Positions 18,439 to 27,721 of a DNA stretch of 64,000 nucleotides are shown one piece after another. Source of the stretch: Sulfopaludibacter sp963815475 (lineage in GTDB: Bacteria; Acidobacteriota; Terriglobia; Bryobacterales; Bryobacteraceae). Location: positions 496,001 to 560,000 of the forward strand of contig CAWFHD010000003.1 of the NCBI GenBank assembly GCA_963815475.1, given 5' to 3'. Both the position numbers and the translations under genes were made by a program. The stretch's first letter is position 1, and every line of letters starts with the position of its first letter. The notes beneath the pieces were generated by a model, which was not told the DNA's origin, did no database searches, and saw only the letters and a list, made by a program, of their open reading frames with translations.

Positions 18439-20115
18439 TTACTGCCGACGTTCAGCCGTTGCCCGCACGCGTATGAATCCAAGCTTGGCCCAAGAGTCAT
18501 AGCGATCGAGTGAGATAGCGGTGCGGTACTCCTGTTCGGCGGCACTGAGGTTATTAGTTTTTTCAAACCACAGCGCGAGGGAGGCATGGGCTGTTTCGGA
18601 GTTCGGATCGGATTCGACCGCTTTCTCGAGGAACTCTCCGGCCTTCTCGATCAGCCCCATCTGGCCGTATACCAACCCCGTCCACTCATACACCTGCGAA
18701 CACGGGTGAAGGGCAATTGCCGTTTGCAGACGCCGAATCGCCTCGTCGAAGCGGCCGAGGCACGCGAGCGTCCGACCCCACGCGGTGTTTACTATGTAGT
18801 TGTTGGGGAGCTTCCGCTCCGCTCGTTCGAGATAGGCAGGCGCGAGGTCGCAGCGCCCCTGCCGGATCAGGATCTCGGTGAAATTGAGCAGTGGCCGTGG
18901 GTTGTAAACCGCGCCGTCCGCGGCAAGTTCCAGTAGTTTGGTAGGCGCGCCCCAGAGCCGGTTTCTCTGGTAGCACAGTGTGCATAACATAAGGAGCACA
19001 ACCGTCAGGATGCAGGCCCAGTTGGTGCGAGAGACCCTCGCCCGCGAGAACACCTCGCATCCGATCAGAATCAGCCCCACGAGCGGCAGATACATCCGCC
19101 GCTCGACGAGTGCGTCGTCAAGCGGGATGATGGAGGACGTTGGGGCAAGAAAGATCAGGAACATCAACAGGCCGAAGCACAGGAGTGGATATCGTCGGCG
19201 CCATGCGATGCAGAGTGCGATCAGGCCTGCCAGCACCAGGATATAGAAAATCGCGCCGTGCTCGACTAGCGTATGCGAAGGGGGATAGTCCTGGTCGATG
19301 GACTGCCCGATGGGAAAGATGGCCAGTGCGAAATATGAAAACAGGGCGCGTGCTTCGGTGAAGGCATACTGATACCACTTGTATGACTGCAACGACCAGC
19401 CGGCGGTCTGCGCCGTTGCCAGCATGCGAATTACGCCAAAGATCGCCACGATCGCCCCGGGCGCCATGAGGGCGTAAAGGCGCCAGTTCCGTTTGACGCC
19501 GGCCACGGAGAAAGGCTCCGGCCAGAAGAGGTCGGTCAACACCAGAATTCCGGCGAGCGCGATGGCATTCTCCTTGGTGATCACCGCTACGCCGAAGAGC
19601 GCAAGAACCAGCAGCGATTCCCGCCAGGAAATTGACACGTTGCGCCGGTACAGAAAGGCAACGTATGCGAGCAGCATGAACAGCGAAGCAAGGCTTTCGG
19701 AGCGCCCGGCGATGTAACTGACGGACTCCGTCTGGATGGGGTGAAAGGAGAAGACCGCAGCGCCCACCAGAGATGCCGCGGCAGCCCGCTGCCTTATCCA
19801 TCCGGCCAGGGTCAAGAGGCGAAACAGCACCAGGAATACCAGCCCAGTGTTTACAAAATGGATGACGACGTTCAGCAAGTGATAGCTGCCAGGATCGATT
19901 CCCCAGATGCGATAGTTCAACCAATATGTAAACATCAGGACCGGCCGCAATCCGGACAACCAAGCCGTCAAAGGTTGGTCTCGCATGCCCTGCGCAAACG
20001 GCAGCGAAAGATCGTCAAAAACGAAATCCCCATGCAACGCAGGCCAATAGAGGCAGAGGAGCGATAAGAGCGCCAAGGGGCATATGATCGCAATCGCGCG
20101 CAATGGAAAACCCAT
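18439..20115 (-). CDS. TMTC-like membrane glycosyltransferase (GT-C fold) with C-terminal TPRs
   Basis: Predicted multi-pass protein with 10-12 TM helices in the first 400 residues, then TPRs (VYEWTGLVYGQMGLIEKAGEFLEKAV, TAHASLALWFEKTNNLSAAEQEY). The first extracytoplasmic loop carries the acidic pair FVFDDLSLPF, the expected position of the catalytic acidic residue in GT-C transferases using polyprenyl-phosphate sugars. The fold order, GT-C followed by TPRs, matches the TMTC protein O-mannosyltransferase family. No start has a strong RBS; I use ATG 20115 (MGFPLRAIAII), while a TTG at 20166 would add a basic 17-residue cytoplasmic tail. No partner glycosylation genes are adjacent. Confidence 0.8.
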   Translation of the reverse strand: MGFPLRAIAIICPLALLSLLCLYWPALHGDFVFDDLSLPFAQGMRDQPLTAWLSGLRPVLMFTYWLNYRIWGIDPGSYHLLNVVIHFVNTGLVFLVLFRLLTLAGWIRQRAAAASLVGAAVFSFHPIQTESVSYIAGRSESLASLFMLLAYVAFLYRRNVSISWRESLLVLALFGVAVITKENAIALAGILVLTDLFWPEPFSVAGVKRNWRLYALMAPGAIVAIFGVIRMLATAQTAGWSLQSYKWYQYAFTEARALFSYFALAIFPIGQSIDQDYPPSHTLVEHGAIFYILVLAGLIALCIAWRRRYPLLCFGLLMFLIFLAPTSSIIPLDDALVERRMYLPLVGLILIGCEVFSRARVSRTNWACILTVVLLMLCTLCYQRNRLWGAPTKLLELAADGAVYNPRPLLNFTEILIRQGRCDLAPAYLERAERKLPNNYIVNTAWGRTLACLGRFDEAIRRLQTAIALHPCSQVYEWTGLVYGQMGLIEKAGEFLEKAVESDPNSETAHASLALWFEKTNNLSAAEQEYRTAISLDRYDSWAKLGFIRVRATAERRQ

Positions 20116-20572
20116 CACCGAAGGGGAATGGCGAGAGGTGACAGGACGTGGAGCCGAACGTTTCAATTTCGCAGTTATACCCCAAGGGTTCCTTCATTGT
20201 CTGTATGATCACGAACATGGGGAACCCGCCCGTGGACGTGCGTACCGAGTGGCCGGACCGTCAGAATGCTTCAGTGACAAGGGTATCATGCACGCCATCG
20301 AGGTTTGCGCGAAATCAAGTTGCGACAAATCGACCGGCCATTTGCCGCCGGGGCGATTTCCTCTATCTGCTTTAGAATCTGCGATGGGACTTGAGCGCCT
20401 ATGAGATTGCACCCACTGGTTCTCAACCTGTTAACTGAAGCGCTCGATGCCTTCGGGTTTGGTAACAACTGTTTCCAAGCCTGTTCGAACTTGGCCACGC
20501 GAACGTCCAAAACCGATGCGCTCATTCCGGCGAGTCGCTTCCCGGTCTGGCGAGATAAGCTGGAAAGGCGTG
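20116..20572. other. Divergent intergenic region between TMTC-like and TauE-like genes
   Basis: About 457 bp separate these divergently transcribed genes. Overlapping open frames at 20084-20404 and 20401-20697 have no RBS, no recognisable motif and an amino-acid composition typical of shadows. I could not pick a convincing promoter for either gene. Confidence 0.5.
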
Positions 20573-21319
20573 ATGTCGGAACCTGCAACGATCCTCGCCC
20601 CAGCTATTTTATTTCTGGCAACTGTGATTCGCTCTGCTTTCGGGTTTGGCGAGGCTTTGGTGGCCGTGCCACTACTCGCCCTTCTAATGCCTGTTGAAGT
20701 GGCGGCGCCGGTTGCCGTTCTCGTCTCTATAACGGTTGCATTTATTGTAGTGGTGCAGGACTGGCGGAAAGTTCACGTCCGCAGTGCGGTTGGATTGGTG
20801 CTTTCGACTATGTTCGGTATTCCCCTAGGCCTGATGGTTCTTAGAGCCGTGGCCGAACCTGTCGTCAAAGGCATTTTGGCGTTTGTGATTATCGCCTTCT
20901 CGGCACAATCGTTTCTTGGCGGCGCCCATCGTGAACTGAAGAGCGACAAGTTTGCCTGGCTTTTTGGGTTCAGCGCCGGAGTGCTCGGAGGAGCCTACGG
21001 TATGAACGGTCCTCCGCTAGTGATATACGGTTCGCTTCGGGGGTGGTCTCCGCAGCATTTTCGGGCAACTTTGCAGGGATACTTTCTCCCGGCGAGCCTC
21101 GCGGGCCTCTGGGGCTACCAACTTGCGGGCCTTTGGACTCCGGCGGTGAATCGATTCTACCTGCTGTCATTGCCCTTGGTCATAGTGGCGACGTTTTTGG
21201 GCCGGGCAATTAATCGTCGACTTGCCGCTAATCGCTTCGTGCGCTATGTCCATGGCGGTCTCATTCTCGTTGGGGTGATTCTGTTGTTACAGGCCACGAC
21301 GGGGCGTACCGGGAGATGA
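20573..21319 (+). CDS. Sulfite exporter TauE/SafE family (DUF81) permease
   Basis: A 248-aa integral membrane protein with the repeated small-residue helices of the TauE/SafE family. The first helix carries SAFGFGEALVAVPLLALLMP and the second half contains GFSAGVLGGAYGMNGPPLVIYG, the two inverted-repeat signature loops of the family. I chose ATG 20573 (MSEPATILAP), with AAAGG about 7 nt upstream; a GTG directly before it is possible. The open frame to 20447 adds a non-conserved basic segment. Family members export sulfite, sulfonates or organic anions; the substrate is not visible, and no sulfur genes are adjacent. Confidence 0.88.
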   Translation: MSEPATILAPAILFLATVIRSAFGFGEALVAVPLLALLMPVEVAAPVAVLVSITVAFIVVVQDWRKVHVRSAVGLVLSTMFGIPLGLMVLRAVAEPVVKGILAFVIIAFSAQSFLGGAHRELKSDKFAWLFGFSAGVLGGAYGMNGPPLVIYGSLRGWSPQHFRATLQGYFLPASLAGLWGYQLAGLWTPAVNRFYLLSLPLVIVATFLGRAINRRLAANRFVRYVHGGLILVGVILLLQATTGRTGR

Positions 21320-21370
21320 AAGATGCGAAGCCCGTTCGCAGGCTGCGCACTTGGGCAGACCCTGGCCTTC

Positions 21371-21400
21371 GGAAGAATTGACCTTGTAGTCAATTCTTCC
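21371..21400. terminator. Perfect 12-bp inverted repeat between convergent genes
   Basis: Arms GGAAGAATTGAC (21371-21382) and GTCAATTCTTCC (21389-21400) are perfectly complementary with a 6-nt loop. The element lies between the stop of the TauE-like gene (21319) and the stop of the convergent receptor gene (21436), so a bidirectional transcription stop is the simplest role. There is no long T run and the stem is AT-rich, so an operator or processing signal is possible. Confidence 0.6.
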
Positions 21401-21435
21401 ATAGTGCCGGGCTGAGCTCACGAAAGATGTTATCG

Positions 21436-24400
21436 CTAGAAACGGATTCTGGCCGAGAGGGCCAGGTGCCGCGCCTGAACCTGTGCGCTTTGGATCGTGC
21501 CGAACGCGGCGTTCGTGTTCGCGCCGCTCGCGAAATTCAAGGTGAGCGAAGTATTCGGATTGCTCGGGTTAAAGTGGTTCAACGTGTTAAAGCTCTCCAC
21601 GCGCAACTCCATCGTCACCTTCTCCTTGATGCGGGTGTTCTTGGCCAGGGACAGGTCCAAATTCCACAGCCACGGACCGTAGAAGAGAGTCGGCGGCGTA
21701 TTGCCGATTCCCAGGGAGTTCGCCGCTGGCAGCGTAAAGTTGGCCGCATTCAAAGGAACCTGTAAGCTCGCGCTAGTCGTCGCTGAAGGCAGTTGGCCGG
21801 CAGGCAGGAAGATGTTGTTCCCCATCGCGCAGCGGAATGGAAGGTCGGCCGTCGGAGTGCCGGTCCAGTACTGTGAAGGTTGGCCGGTAGCGCTGCAACT
21901 AACAGTGTAAGGAGTGCCGGCGAAAATCGAACCGTTGCCGTTCAGGTACCAGCCGTCCAGCACTGCCTTGGTGAAACCGTTGCTCCACACTCTGCTGCCG
22001 CCGGGGACTTCGTAAGCGAAATTGAAGTTGATGGCGTGGCGGCGGTTGACTACGTTCTTCGTCAATTGCGCGTTAACCATCTGCCACAGTGTGGTGTTGC
22101 TGTCATTGTTATAAACGATGGTTCGGGAGAAGGTGTAGTTGAGGCTCCACTGGATTCTCCCGACGCGGCGGTTCAACTGCATCTGCAGAGAGTTGTAGTT
22201 GTTGGTGTAGCTGTTGGTGAAATCGATGACATTGCCGATGCCGGCGTAGCCGGTCATGGCGCGGATCAGGTTGGTGGAATAGAAGCCCGGGTTGGCGGGA
22301 TTCGTAGTCGGGTCAATGAACTGAGCTTGCGGGCAGCCGCCCTGCACGGGGTTGGCGCAGCCCGACGGCTTCCAGGTAGTCAGCAGCGGGACGGCGTTGC
22401 TGTCATACATCTGGCCGTAACCGTGGCGGAGCGCGTTACCGACGTATGAGATGTCAGCGATCAGACCACGAGTAAGTTCACGCTGAATGCCATAGCTCCA
22501 GTTGTAAGTGGACTGCGGAATCTCGTTCGGAGTGCCGCCGATGAGGTTCTGTGGAGTATATACAGACTGCGCGCCAGTCAGGTTCTGGAAGCTGGTGTAA
22601 ACGACAGTGGGCGCCAGGAAAACGGGCGGCACCATCATCGGGCCCTGCCCCGCGCTTTGGGCGCCGATATAGTCTACCGTCCAGTTGCGACCCACCGTGA
22701 TGCCGAAGCCGCCACGCATGGCGGTCTTGCCGTCTCCGAACACATCCCACGCGAAACCGATGCGAGGTCCTACCTTGATGGGCGGGACGTTGAAGAAGTG
22801 ACTCTGGTAATACTTGATGCCCGAATACGGCAAACTGCCGGCGGCATAGGAAGAGGTGTCGAACGTGCCTTGCCGAACGTAGGGGAAGGTCGCGCCGGTC
22901 TGTGGGTTGACCGCGATCTTGTCCGCTGTGGGGCAAGTGGCAGTTGTTGAAGGAATGGAGCAGGCCGGGTAGAGAAGTTGACCGACCTGGCTTGCATTGT
23001 ATGAGCCTGCATTGAACAATCCCAAGGTTGCGCCTTGCGAGTTCAAGTCGCCCACTCGGTAGAAACGCAGGCCGTAGTCGAAGGTCAGGCGGCGGCTGGC
23101 CTTAAAGGTATCCTGCACGTACCACTCGAGCTGCGAGTAGTGCGCGTGGTTCACCAGCTTGGTGTTATCGTCCCCATAGGCGAATATGCTGCCCACCATC
23201 GCATTGGCGTAGGGATATCCGGCGTCCAGGGGATTGGCGCGGTCGGAACCGAAGTAGTACGTCCCGGCGGCGTTGTAGACCGAGTACACACTTACGTTGC
23301 GAGCCATTCTTTCGTAATATATGCCGGCTTTAAAAGTGTGCGCGCCCTTGACCCAGGTGACTTTGTCCTGGATGGTCTGCAACTGGTCGGTGCCCGTAAA
23401 AGGCCACCGGCTGTCAAGGCTGAAGTTGGGTGCGGCGGTAACGCCCTGGCCGGAAGACTGCGCGCTGTAACCGGTCGGCAGGCCGAAGTTGACCTGCGGC
23501 AGCAGGTTCAGGACGTTGCTGCCCTGGTTGATACGCGGCAGCGTCAGCGCATTGCCGTTGGCGTCTTTCAGCGGCAGCAGGCTCTGCTGGTAGGTTTGGG
23601 CGCCGCCAGTTGCGGTGTTGGCGCTGCTGTCGCTCAAGGGCTCGACGCCCTGCTTTCCGCGGTTGATGCCCCAACTGAATTCGCTGATCAGCGTGGGACT
23701 GATCGTGTAGACAACGGTGGCCAAAGCGCCCGTCGACTGCACGTGGTAACTGTCCGGGAACTGGCCCCACGCGCCGCCGGGAGGTCCCACGGTCGTGTTG
23801 TAACCGTTCTGAGCCTGGTAGTCCTGCAGGAGGCGCACGAAGGTCACCACTTTTGGCGAGAAGTTGTAGTCCACCCGGAGGATCTTGTCGTCCAGGGGCC
23901 TCGACTGCGGCAGGACGGCGCGGAAATTATATCCACGGTTTCCCGTCGGATCGAGCGCCAAGCCTTGGGGAGATGGCATCGGGAAGAGGTTCAGCATGGC
24001 CTGCCCCTGCGGGTTGATGCGGTTGGCCGGTATGATGTTCCCAGGGAAAGGCGTCTGCGTCGTGGGATCGTAGATCGGAACCAGAACGCCGGTGGTGGTT
24101 ACGGTCTGGGAGAAATTCCCCGCGCGCTCCAGCGCGGTTGGCATTGTGTAAGTGTTGTTCGTTACGGTAGTGTTGAACAGCTTGTCGTAGGAGAAGAAGA
24201 AAAAGAGCTTCTGCCTTGCCTTGTTGAACCGCGTGCCCGGGACAATCAGCGGGCCGCCGATGGTGCCGCCGAAATTCTGGTAACGATACCGGGGCCTCGT
24301 CACGTTGGTCAGGTTATTGAAATACTCATTGGCGTTCAAACTTTCGTCGCGGTAGTAATCGTATGCCGTGCCATGGAACTGCGTCGTTCCGTTCTTAGTG

Positions 24401-25131
24401 GTCAGGGTCAACTGCCCGGCGGTCCGCCCACCGTACTCCGCGGTGTAGTTCTCAATCAATAGTTTGACTTCGCTGATGGAGTCGACCGAAGGGCTAATGT
24501 AGCCGGTGTTGAGGTTGCCGGAGTCCTGGCTGGCGGCGCCGTCCATGTTGAGGATGATCTGTCCCTGCTGCCCGCCATTGACGCCGGGGATGCCCCCGCC
24601 GTTCCAACCGCGATAGTCATACGACTGGGCCAACGACTGTACGCCGGGCAGCATCATGATGAGGCTCACCGGATTCCGGCCGCGCGTCGGGTCGTCGAGA
24701 ATCTGCTTCAGGTTCATGTCCATGGAGCGGTCGGAACTGTCGGTGGCGACGTGCACTGCGTCGGCCTGAACTTCGATCGTGCTCGTCACATCGCCCACTT
24801 GCAGGTGGATTTCATGCATGTCGACGCGTTCCTGCGCCGCAACCGTAATGCCTTTCTGGTCGAATGCCTTGAATCCAGCCTGTGTGACACGCAGGCTATA
24901 TGTGCCGGGAACGAGGCCAGTAAAAATGAAAGAGCCGTTGTTCTCGCTGAGGAATCGATGCATGGTTTGCGAGAGATCGTGGGTTAACTGGACTGACGCG
25001 TTGGGCACAACTGCGCCAACCTGATCGACCACGACTCCCGAGATCTGGCCCGTAACGCTCTGGGCACGGGCAGTCGGCAGCAGCGCCAAGAGCCCCAAAA
25101 CGGTCCTCGCAACGATACTCAATCTACTCAC
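21436..25131 (-). CDS. TonB-dependent receptor with carboxypeptidase-regulatory-like domain (Oar-like), second copy
   Basis: Paralogue of the receptor ending at 14451, 1231 aa from the chosen start. The signal peptide ends at LLPTARAQ, then comes the regulatory-like domain (GQISGVVVDQVGAVVPNASV), a plug region near residues 120-240 and a barrel ending in ALSARIRF. I chose GTG 25131 because GGAGG (25142-25138) sits 6 nt upstream; the TTG at 25137 would leave no spacing. A promoter with perfect TTGACA lies at 25325-25298. The two receptors resemble each other in domain order and turn motifs but are clearly diverged, so they probably handle different ligands. Confidence 0.92.
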   Translation of the reverse strand: MSRLSIVARTVLGLLALLPTARAQSVTGQISGVVVDQVGAVVPNASVQLTHDLSQTMHRFLSENNGSFIFTGLVPGTYSLRVTQAGFKAFDQKGITVAAQERVDMHEIHLQVGDVTSTIEVQADAVHVATDSSDRSMDMNLKQILDDPTRGRNPVSLIMMLPGVQSLAQSYDYRGWNGGGIPGVNGGQQGQIILNMDGAASQDSGNLNTGYISPSVDSISEVKLLIENYTAEYGGRTAGQLTLTTKNGTTQFHGTAYDYYRDESLNANEYFNNLTNVTRPRYRYQNFGGTIGGPLIVPGTRFNKARQKLFFFFSYDKLFNTTVTNNTYTMPTALERAGNFSQTVTTTGVLVPIYDPTTQTPFPGNIIPANRINPQGQAMLNLFPMPSPQGLALDPTGNRGYNFRAVLPQSRPLDDKILRVDYNFSPKVVTFVRLLQDYQAQNGYNTTVGPPGGAWGQFPDSYHVQSTGALATVVYTISPTLISEFSWGINRGKQGVEPLSDSSANTATGGAQTYQQSLLPLKDANGNALTLPRINQGSNVLNLLPQVNFGLPTGYSAQSSGQGVTAAPNFSLDSRWPFTGTDQLQTIQDKVTWVKGAHTFKAGIYYERMARNVSVYSVYNAAGTYYFGSDRANPLDAGYPYANAMVGSIFAYGDDNTKLVNHAHYSQLEWYVQDTFKASRRLTFDYGLRFYRVGDLNSQGATLGLFNAGSYNASQVGQLLYPACSIPSTTATCPTADKIAVNPQTGATFPYVRQGTFDTSSYAAGSLPYSGIKYYQSHFFNVPPIKVGPRIGFAWDVFGDGKTAMRGGFGITVGRNWTVDYIGAQSAGQGPMMVPPVFLAPTVVYTSFQNLTGAQSVYTPQNLIGGTPNEIPQSTYNWSYGIQRELTRGLIADISYVGNALRHGYGQMYDSNAVPLLTTWKPSGCANPVQGGCPQAQFIDPTTNPANPGFYSTNLIRAMTGYAGIGNVIDFTNSYTNNYNSLQMQLNRRVGRIQWSLNYTFSRTIVYNNDSNTTLWQMVNAQLTKNVVNRRHAINFNFAYEVPGGSRVWSNGFTKAVLDGWYLNGNGSIFAGTPYTVSCSATGQPSQYWTGTPTADLPFRCAMGNNIFLPAGQLPSATTSASLQVPLNAANFTLPAANSLGIGNTPPTLFYGPWLWNLDLSLAKNTRIKEKVTMELRVESFNTLNHFNPSNPNTSLTLNFASGANTNAAFGTIQSAQVQARHLALSARIRF

Positions 25132-25543
25132 GGCCAACCTCCAGAATTGTCGGATTTATTGGTATTCGGGCAGGTGTCTCGGACGAAGCGGAACAAGGGA
25201 ACATAGCGCCGGACGGCACGTACTTTGCCGACGTCGTGGTCGTCTGCATTCCCATCCCCCCGATGAAACGCACCAAAGCTTACTTGCGATAAGCATATAT
25301 ATAAGAAAGGGTCCTGCGTTGTCAAGCAATTTGAGGTCTCGCTTCAGATTTGAACTATGGAGGTCCTTGCGTTATGCGCTGCGGAACGCATGCTTGGCAG
25401 CCTAAACCAAATTTGCGGCTCCGACCCCGTTTGTGGCTGGCGACAAATCGCCCACAGACGATTGAACACCGCAAACGGTGCATCCCCGACCTGTCAAACT
25501 TCTACTGAAGTGCGAACTCGGTAAGTTGAAAAGAGGCGAACCC
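25132..25543. other. Intergenic region upstream of the second TonB-dependent receptor
   Basis: The 412 bp hold the GGAGG RBS, the long leader and the promoter of the receptor gene. From about 25330 to 25543 I see nothing: no gene, no strong hairpin and no repeat. Confidence 0.6.
25298..25325 (-). promoter_or_regulatory. Sigma70-like promoter of the second TonB-dependent receptor
   Basis: On the minus strand, TTGACA (25325-25320), a 16-bp spacer and TATATA (25303-25298), within an unusually AT-rich patch. It resembles the promoter of the first receptor (18164-18136) in its perfect -35 box and its distance of about 165 bp from the start codon. Confidence 0.7.
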
Positions 25544-26677
25544 TCACCGCGCCGCCAGGCTCTCGCGCAACTGTCTCACTAATGGCGAACCGGGGTTCGC
25601 CGATTCCAGCAGAGCCAACTCCGCCTGTGCCTCATCCACCATTCCCTCGTGCGCATAGAGCACCGCCAGTTCCAGGTGTGAGCCTCCCCGTGCGCGCTCG
25701 ATCCGTGCGGCCGCTTCAGCCGGTATCAGTTCGATAAATGCGGGCGGCGCCGGCGGCGCTGGGGCCGTAATCCGCGAACTGCCGCGCCGCGCCGTGACTT
25801 GCCAGCCTAGACGGACACCGCGCGGCAGCGCAGCCGATGGCCGCCACGAAGTGGTAGCCGCCATATCCTGCGCTACGATCTTCTCGTCTTCCGTGAAAAT
25901 GGTGACTTCGTAACTCGACGCGCGTGCCAACCGCTCCCAGTGAAACTCCGGCCGATCGTCCACCACCTTCCGATTCACCGGACCGACCAGTTGAAAGCTC
26001 TCGTTCGACGGAGCGCCGCGCAGCACGGTGGCACGGCCCGCGGGCAGCGGAGCCCCTGCCGGCAGACGTCCGGTGCGCAGCGCATCGCCGATCCAGCCGC
26101 GTTCCTCGACACCCAGATTCGCCAGGCCGCCGACTTCGCCAGACGCACTCAAGGTCGCAAGGCCCGCGCCATCGTGCAGGGAAGCAACCAACTGCGGAGC
26201 GTCCACGCGGCGGCGCAACAGCCCGAACCCCACCACTGCCACCAAAAGAGCAGCGGCCGCCACGCCCAGCCAAACCGGCAAGGGACGTTTGCGGACCGGC
26301 ATCTCCACTACGCGCGCCGGTGGCTCCGGAACTCTTGGCGCCGGAGATTTTTGCGCCGGAGCCTGTTGCGCTTGATTCGCCGCAAACTCGCGCAGATCGG
26401 CAATCGCCTCCGTACACGCCTCGCAGCCGGCGGCATGTTCCTCAACCTCACGGGCCCGATCTTCGGGCAAGCGACCTGCTGCAAACAGCACCAGTTCCTG
26501 CTCATCGGGCTCCACCGAAAAGAGTGCGCGCACCAGCATCAAATCTTCGGCGTCTGCAGCCATTTTGCTCCGGCACGTCTCACAAACATCGCAGTGCTGG
26601 CGGACGCGCAGCAATTGCTCTGGCGGAAGTGTTCGCTTCCGATAGCAGGTCAAGTCCTCATTGGTGAGGTGAATCAT
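25544..26677 (-). CDS. Anti-sigma-like zinc-finger membrane protein
   Basis: Two HxxxCxxC-type zinc-finger modules at the N-terminus (HCDVCETC near residue 29-36 and HAAGCEAC near residue 80-87) resemble anti-sigma factor zf-HC2 domains. A single TM helix follows (LGVAAAALLVAVVGFGLLRRR, near residue 140), and the periplasmic part resembles a short FecR-like or Ig-like sensor region, ending in a helical TPR-like stretch (HLELAVLYAHEGMVDEAQAELALLE). The gene begins 13 bp after the stop of the sigma-like gene, so the pair is co-transcribed. I infer that it restrains that factor at the membrane until a signal arrives. Confidence 0.78.
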   Translation of the reverse strand: MIHLTNEDLTCYRKRTLPPEQLLRVRQHCDVCETCRSKMAADAEDLMLVRALFSVEPDEQELVLFAAGRLPEDRAREVEEHAAGCEACTEAIADLREFAANQAQQAPAQKSPAPRVPEPPARVVEMPVRKRPLPVWLGVAAAALLVAVVGFGLLRRRVDAPQLVASLHDGAGLATLSASGEVGGLANLGVEERGWIGDALRTGRLPAGAPLPAGRATVLRGAPSNESFQLVGPVNRKVVDDRPEFHWERLARASSYEVTIFTEDEKIVAQDMAATTSWRPSAALPRGVRLGWQVTARRGSSRITAPAPPAPPAFIELIPAEAAARIERARGGSHLELAVLYAHEGMVDEAQAELALLESANPGSPLVRQLRESLAAR

Positions 26678-26690
26678 CGCGCCCTATACT

Positions 26691-27710
26691 CTATTGTGGA
26701 GCGGTCTTCCATAATATTGGCAGCGCACTCATCCGGCGCGACAGGCGCTCCCTCGCAGCGCTGCGCAAATTGATCACCTGCTGTCTCTCCACTCCTATCT
26801 TTTCCGAAATCTCCCGATCGTTTAACGGCAGTTGGTCCCAGATGTTGGCGAGTTCGCCAGGGGCCATCTGGAGGGCGGTCGAGAGCTGCGCGAAACTGGC
26901 AACCCCAAGATCCTCGAATAGTCCGATGGCGGCTCCTCCCGGTGTGCGAAGGTTAAGCAGAAGAGCCATGCGCTGGCGGTCGGGCAGATCCTTGATTTCG
27001 GTCCAGAGCTGCGCCATCCAGGCCCGCGTATCGGTGGATGGCCCCATTCGCATGTTGGGGTCGGGCAGACGGTCGGCCAGGGGATCCAGGTCCTGGATCT
27101 CATCCACCACGCCCAACAACCCGGCGCACAGGAATAACAAGTCGTTCAGTTCGACCGGATGTGCGACATGCGTGAAGATGCCAGCCAACAGATCCGGCAA
27201 TTCCTTGGGCAGGCTGCGCGTCGCCAGTTCCGTCCGGCACTCTTCCATGGAGCCCGCTGTCGCTCGCATCTCGCCGCCCCAGCCGGCCTGCCCGCACAAC
27301 CAGAATCCCAGGCCCGTTTCCCAGATCCGGAAGCGCGCGTCGGTGGTGCAGACCATGCGGATCCGGCGGCGCAAGCGCGTGCGCTCCGGATGTCGGGAGG
27401 CCAGATACTGATGGACGGCATTGCCCGCCACCCCAGCAGCATACGCGGAAAAATCGGCGATGGCAGCGCCCGATGTCGGATCCTTGCGAAGCAGTCGCAG
27501 GCGCGACACCAGGGCCGCCAACGCGTCGCTGGTCACATCTTCCCGCACATCGAGCGAAGCCGACCCGAGCCGGCGACTCACAACGTTCTTCACCGCAGGC
27601 AGCGCATGGTCGATCAGCAGTCCGGCAAGCAAAGCTTCGGCATCGTCATTCGATGCCGGCCCGAGAAATTGGGCAAGTGCTTCGCATGCAGAGATCGTAA
27701 GCTGGGCCAC
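26691..27710 (-). CDS. Sigma-70-family-like transcription factor (divergent, large)
   Basis: A 339-aa protein with an N-terminal helical region resembling sigma region 2 (DVREDVTSDALAALVSRLRLLRKDP and FSAYAAGVAGNAVHQYLASRHPER) and a C-terminal helix-turn-helix reminiscent of region 4 (LPLNDREISEKIGVERQQVINLRSAARERLSRRM). It is nearly twice the length of ordinary ECF factors because of a middle insert of roughly 150 aa. Start GTG 27710 has AGGA about 4 nt upstream. It is paired with an anti-sigma-like gene downstream and sits only 11 bp from the divergent TPR-CHAT gene, a likely target. The assignment rests on motif pattern and context. Confidence 0.7.
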   Translation of the reverse strand: MAQLTISACEALAQFLGPASNDDAEALLAGLLIDHALPAVKNVVSRRLGSASLDVREDVTSDALAALVSRLRLLRKDPTSGAAIADFSAYAAGVAGNAVHQYLASRHPERTRLRRRIRMVCTTDARFRIWETGLGFWLCGQAGWGGEMRATAGSMEECRTELATRSLPKELPDLLAGIFTHVAHPVELNDLLFLCAGLLGVVDEIQDLDPLADRLPDPNMRMGPSTDTRAWMAQLWTEIKDLPDRQRMALLLNLRTPGGAAIGLFEDLGVASFAQLSTALQMAPGELANIWDQLPLNDREISEKIGVERQQVINLRSAARERLSRRMSALPILWKTAPQ

Positions 27711-27721
27711 GGGTTCCTATT

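Noticed and set aside
20084..20404. 106-aa open frame in the divergent gap before the TauE-like gene
   Set aside because: Overlaps the TMTC-like gene start on the other strand, and no RBS or recognisable motif supports it.
25131..25137. TTG at 25137 as start of the second TonB-dependent receptor
   Set aside because: The GGAGG would directly touch the TTG; spacing to GTG 25131 is normal.
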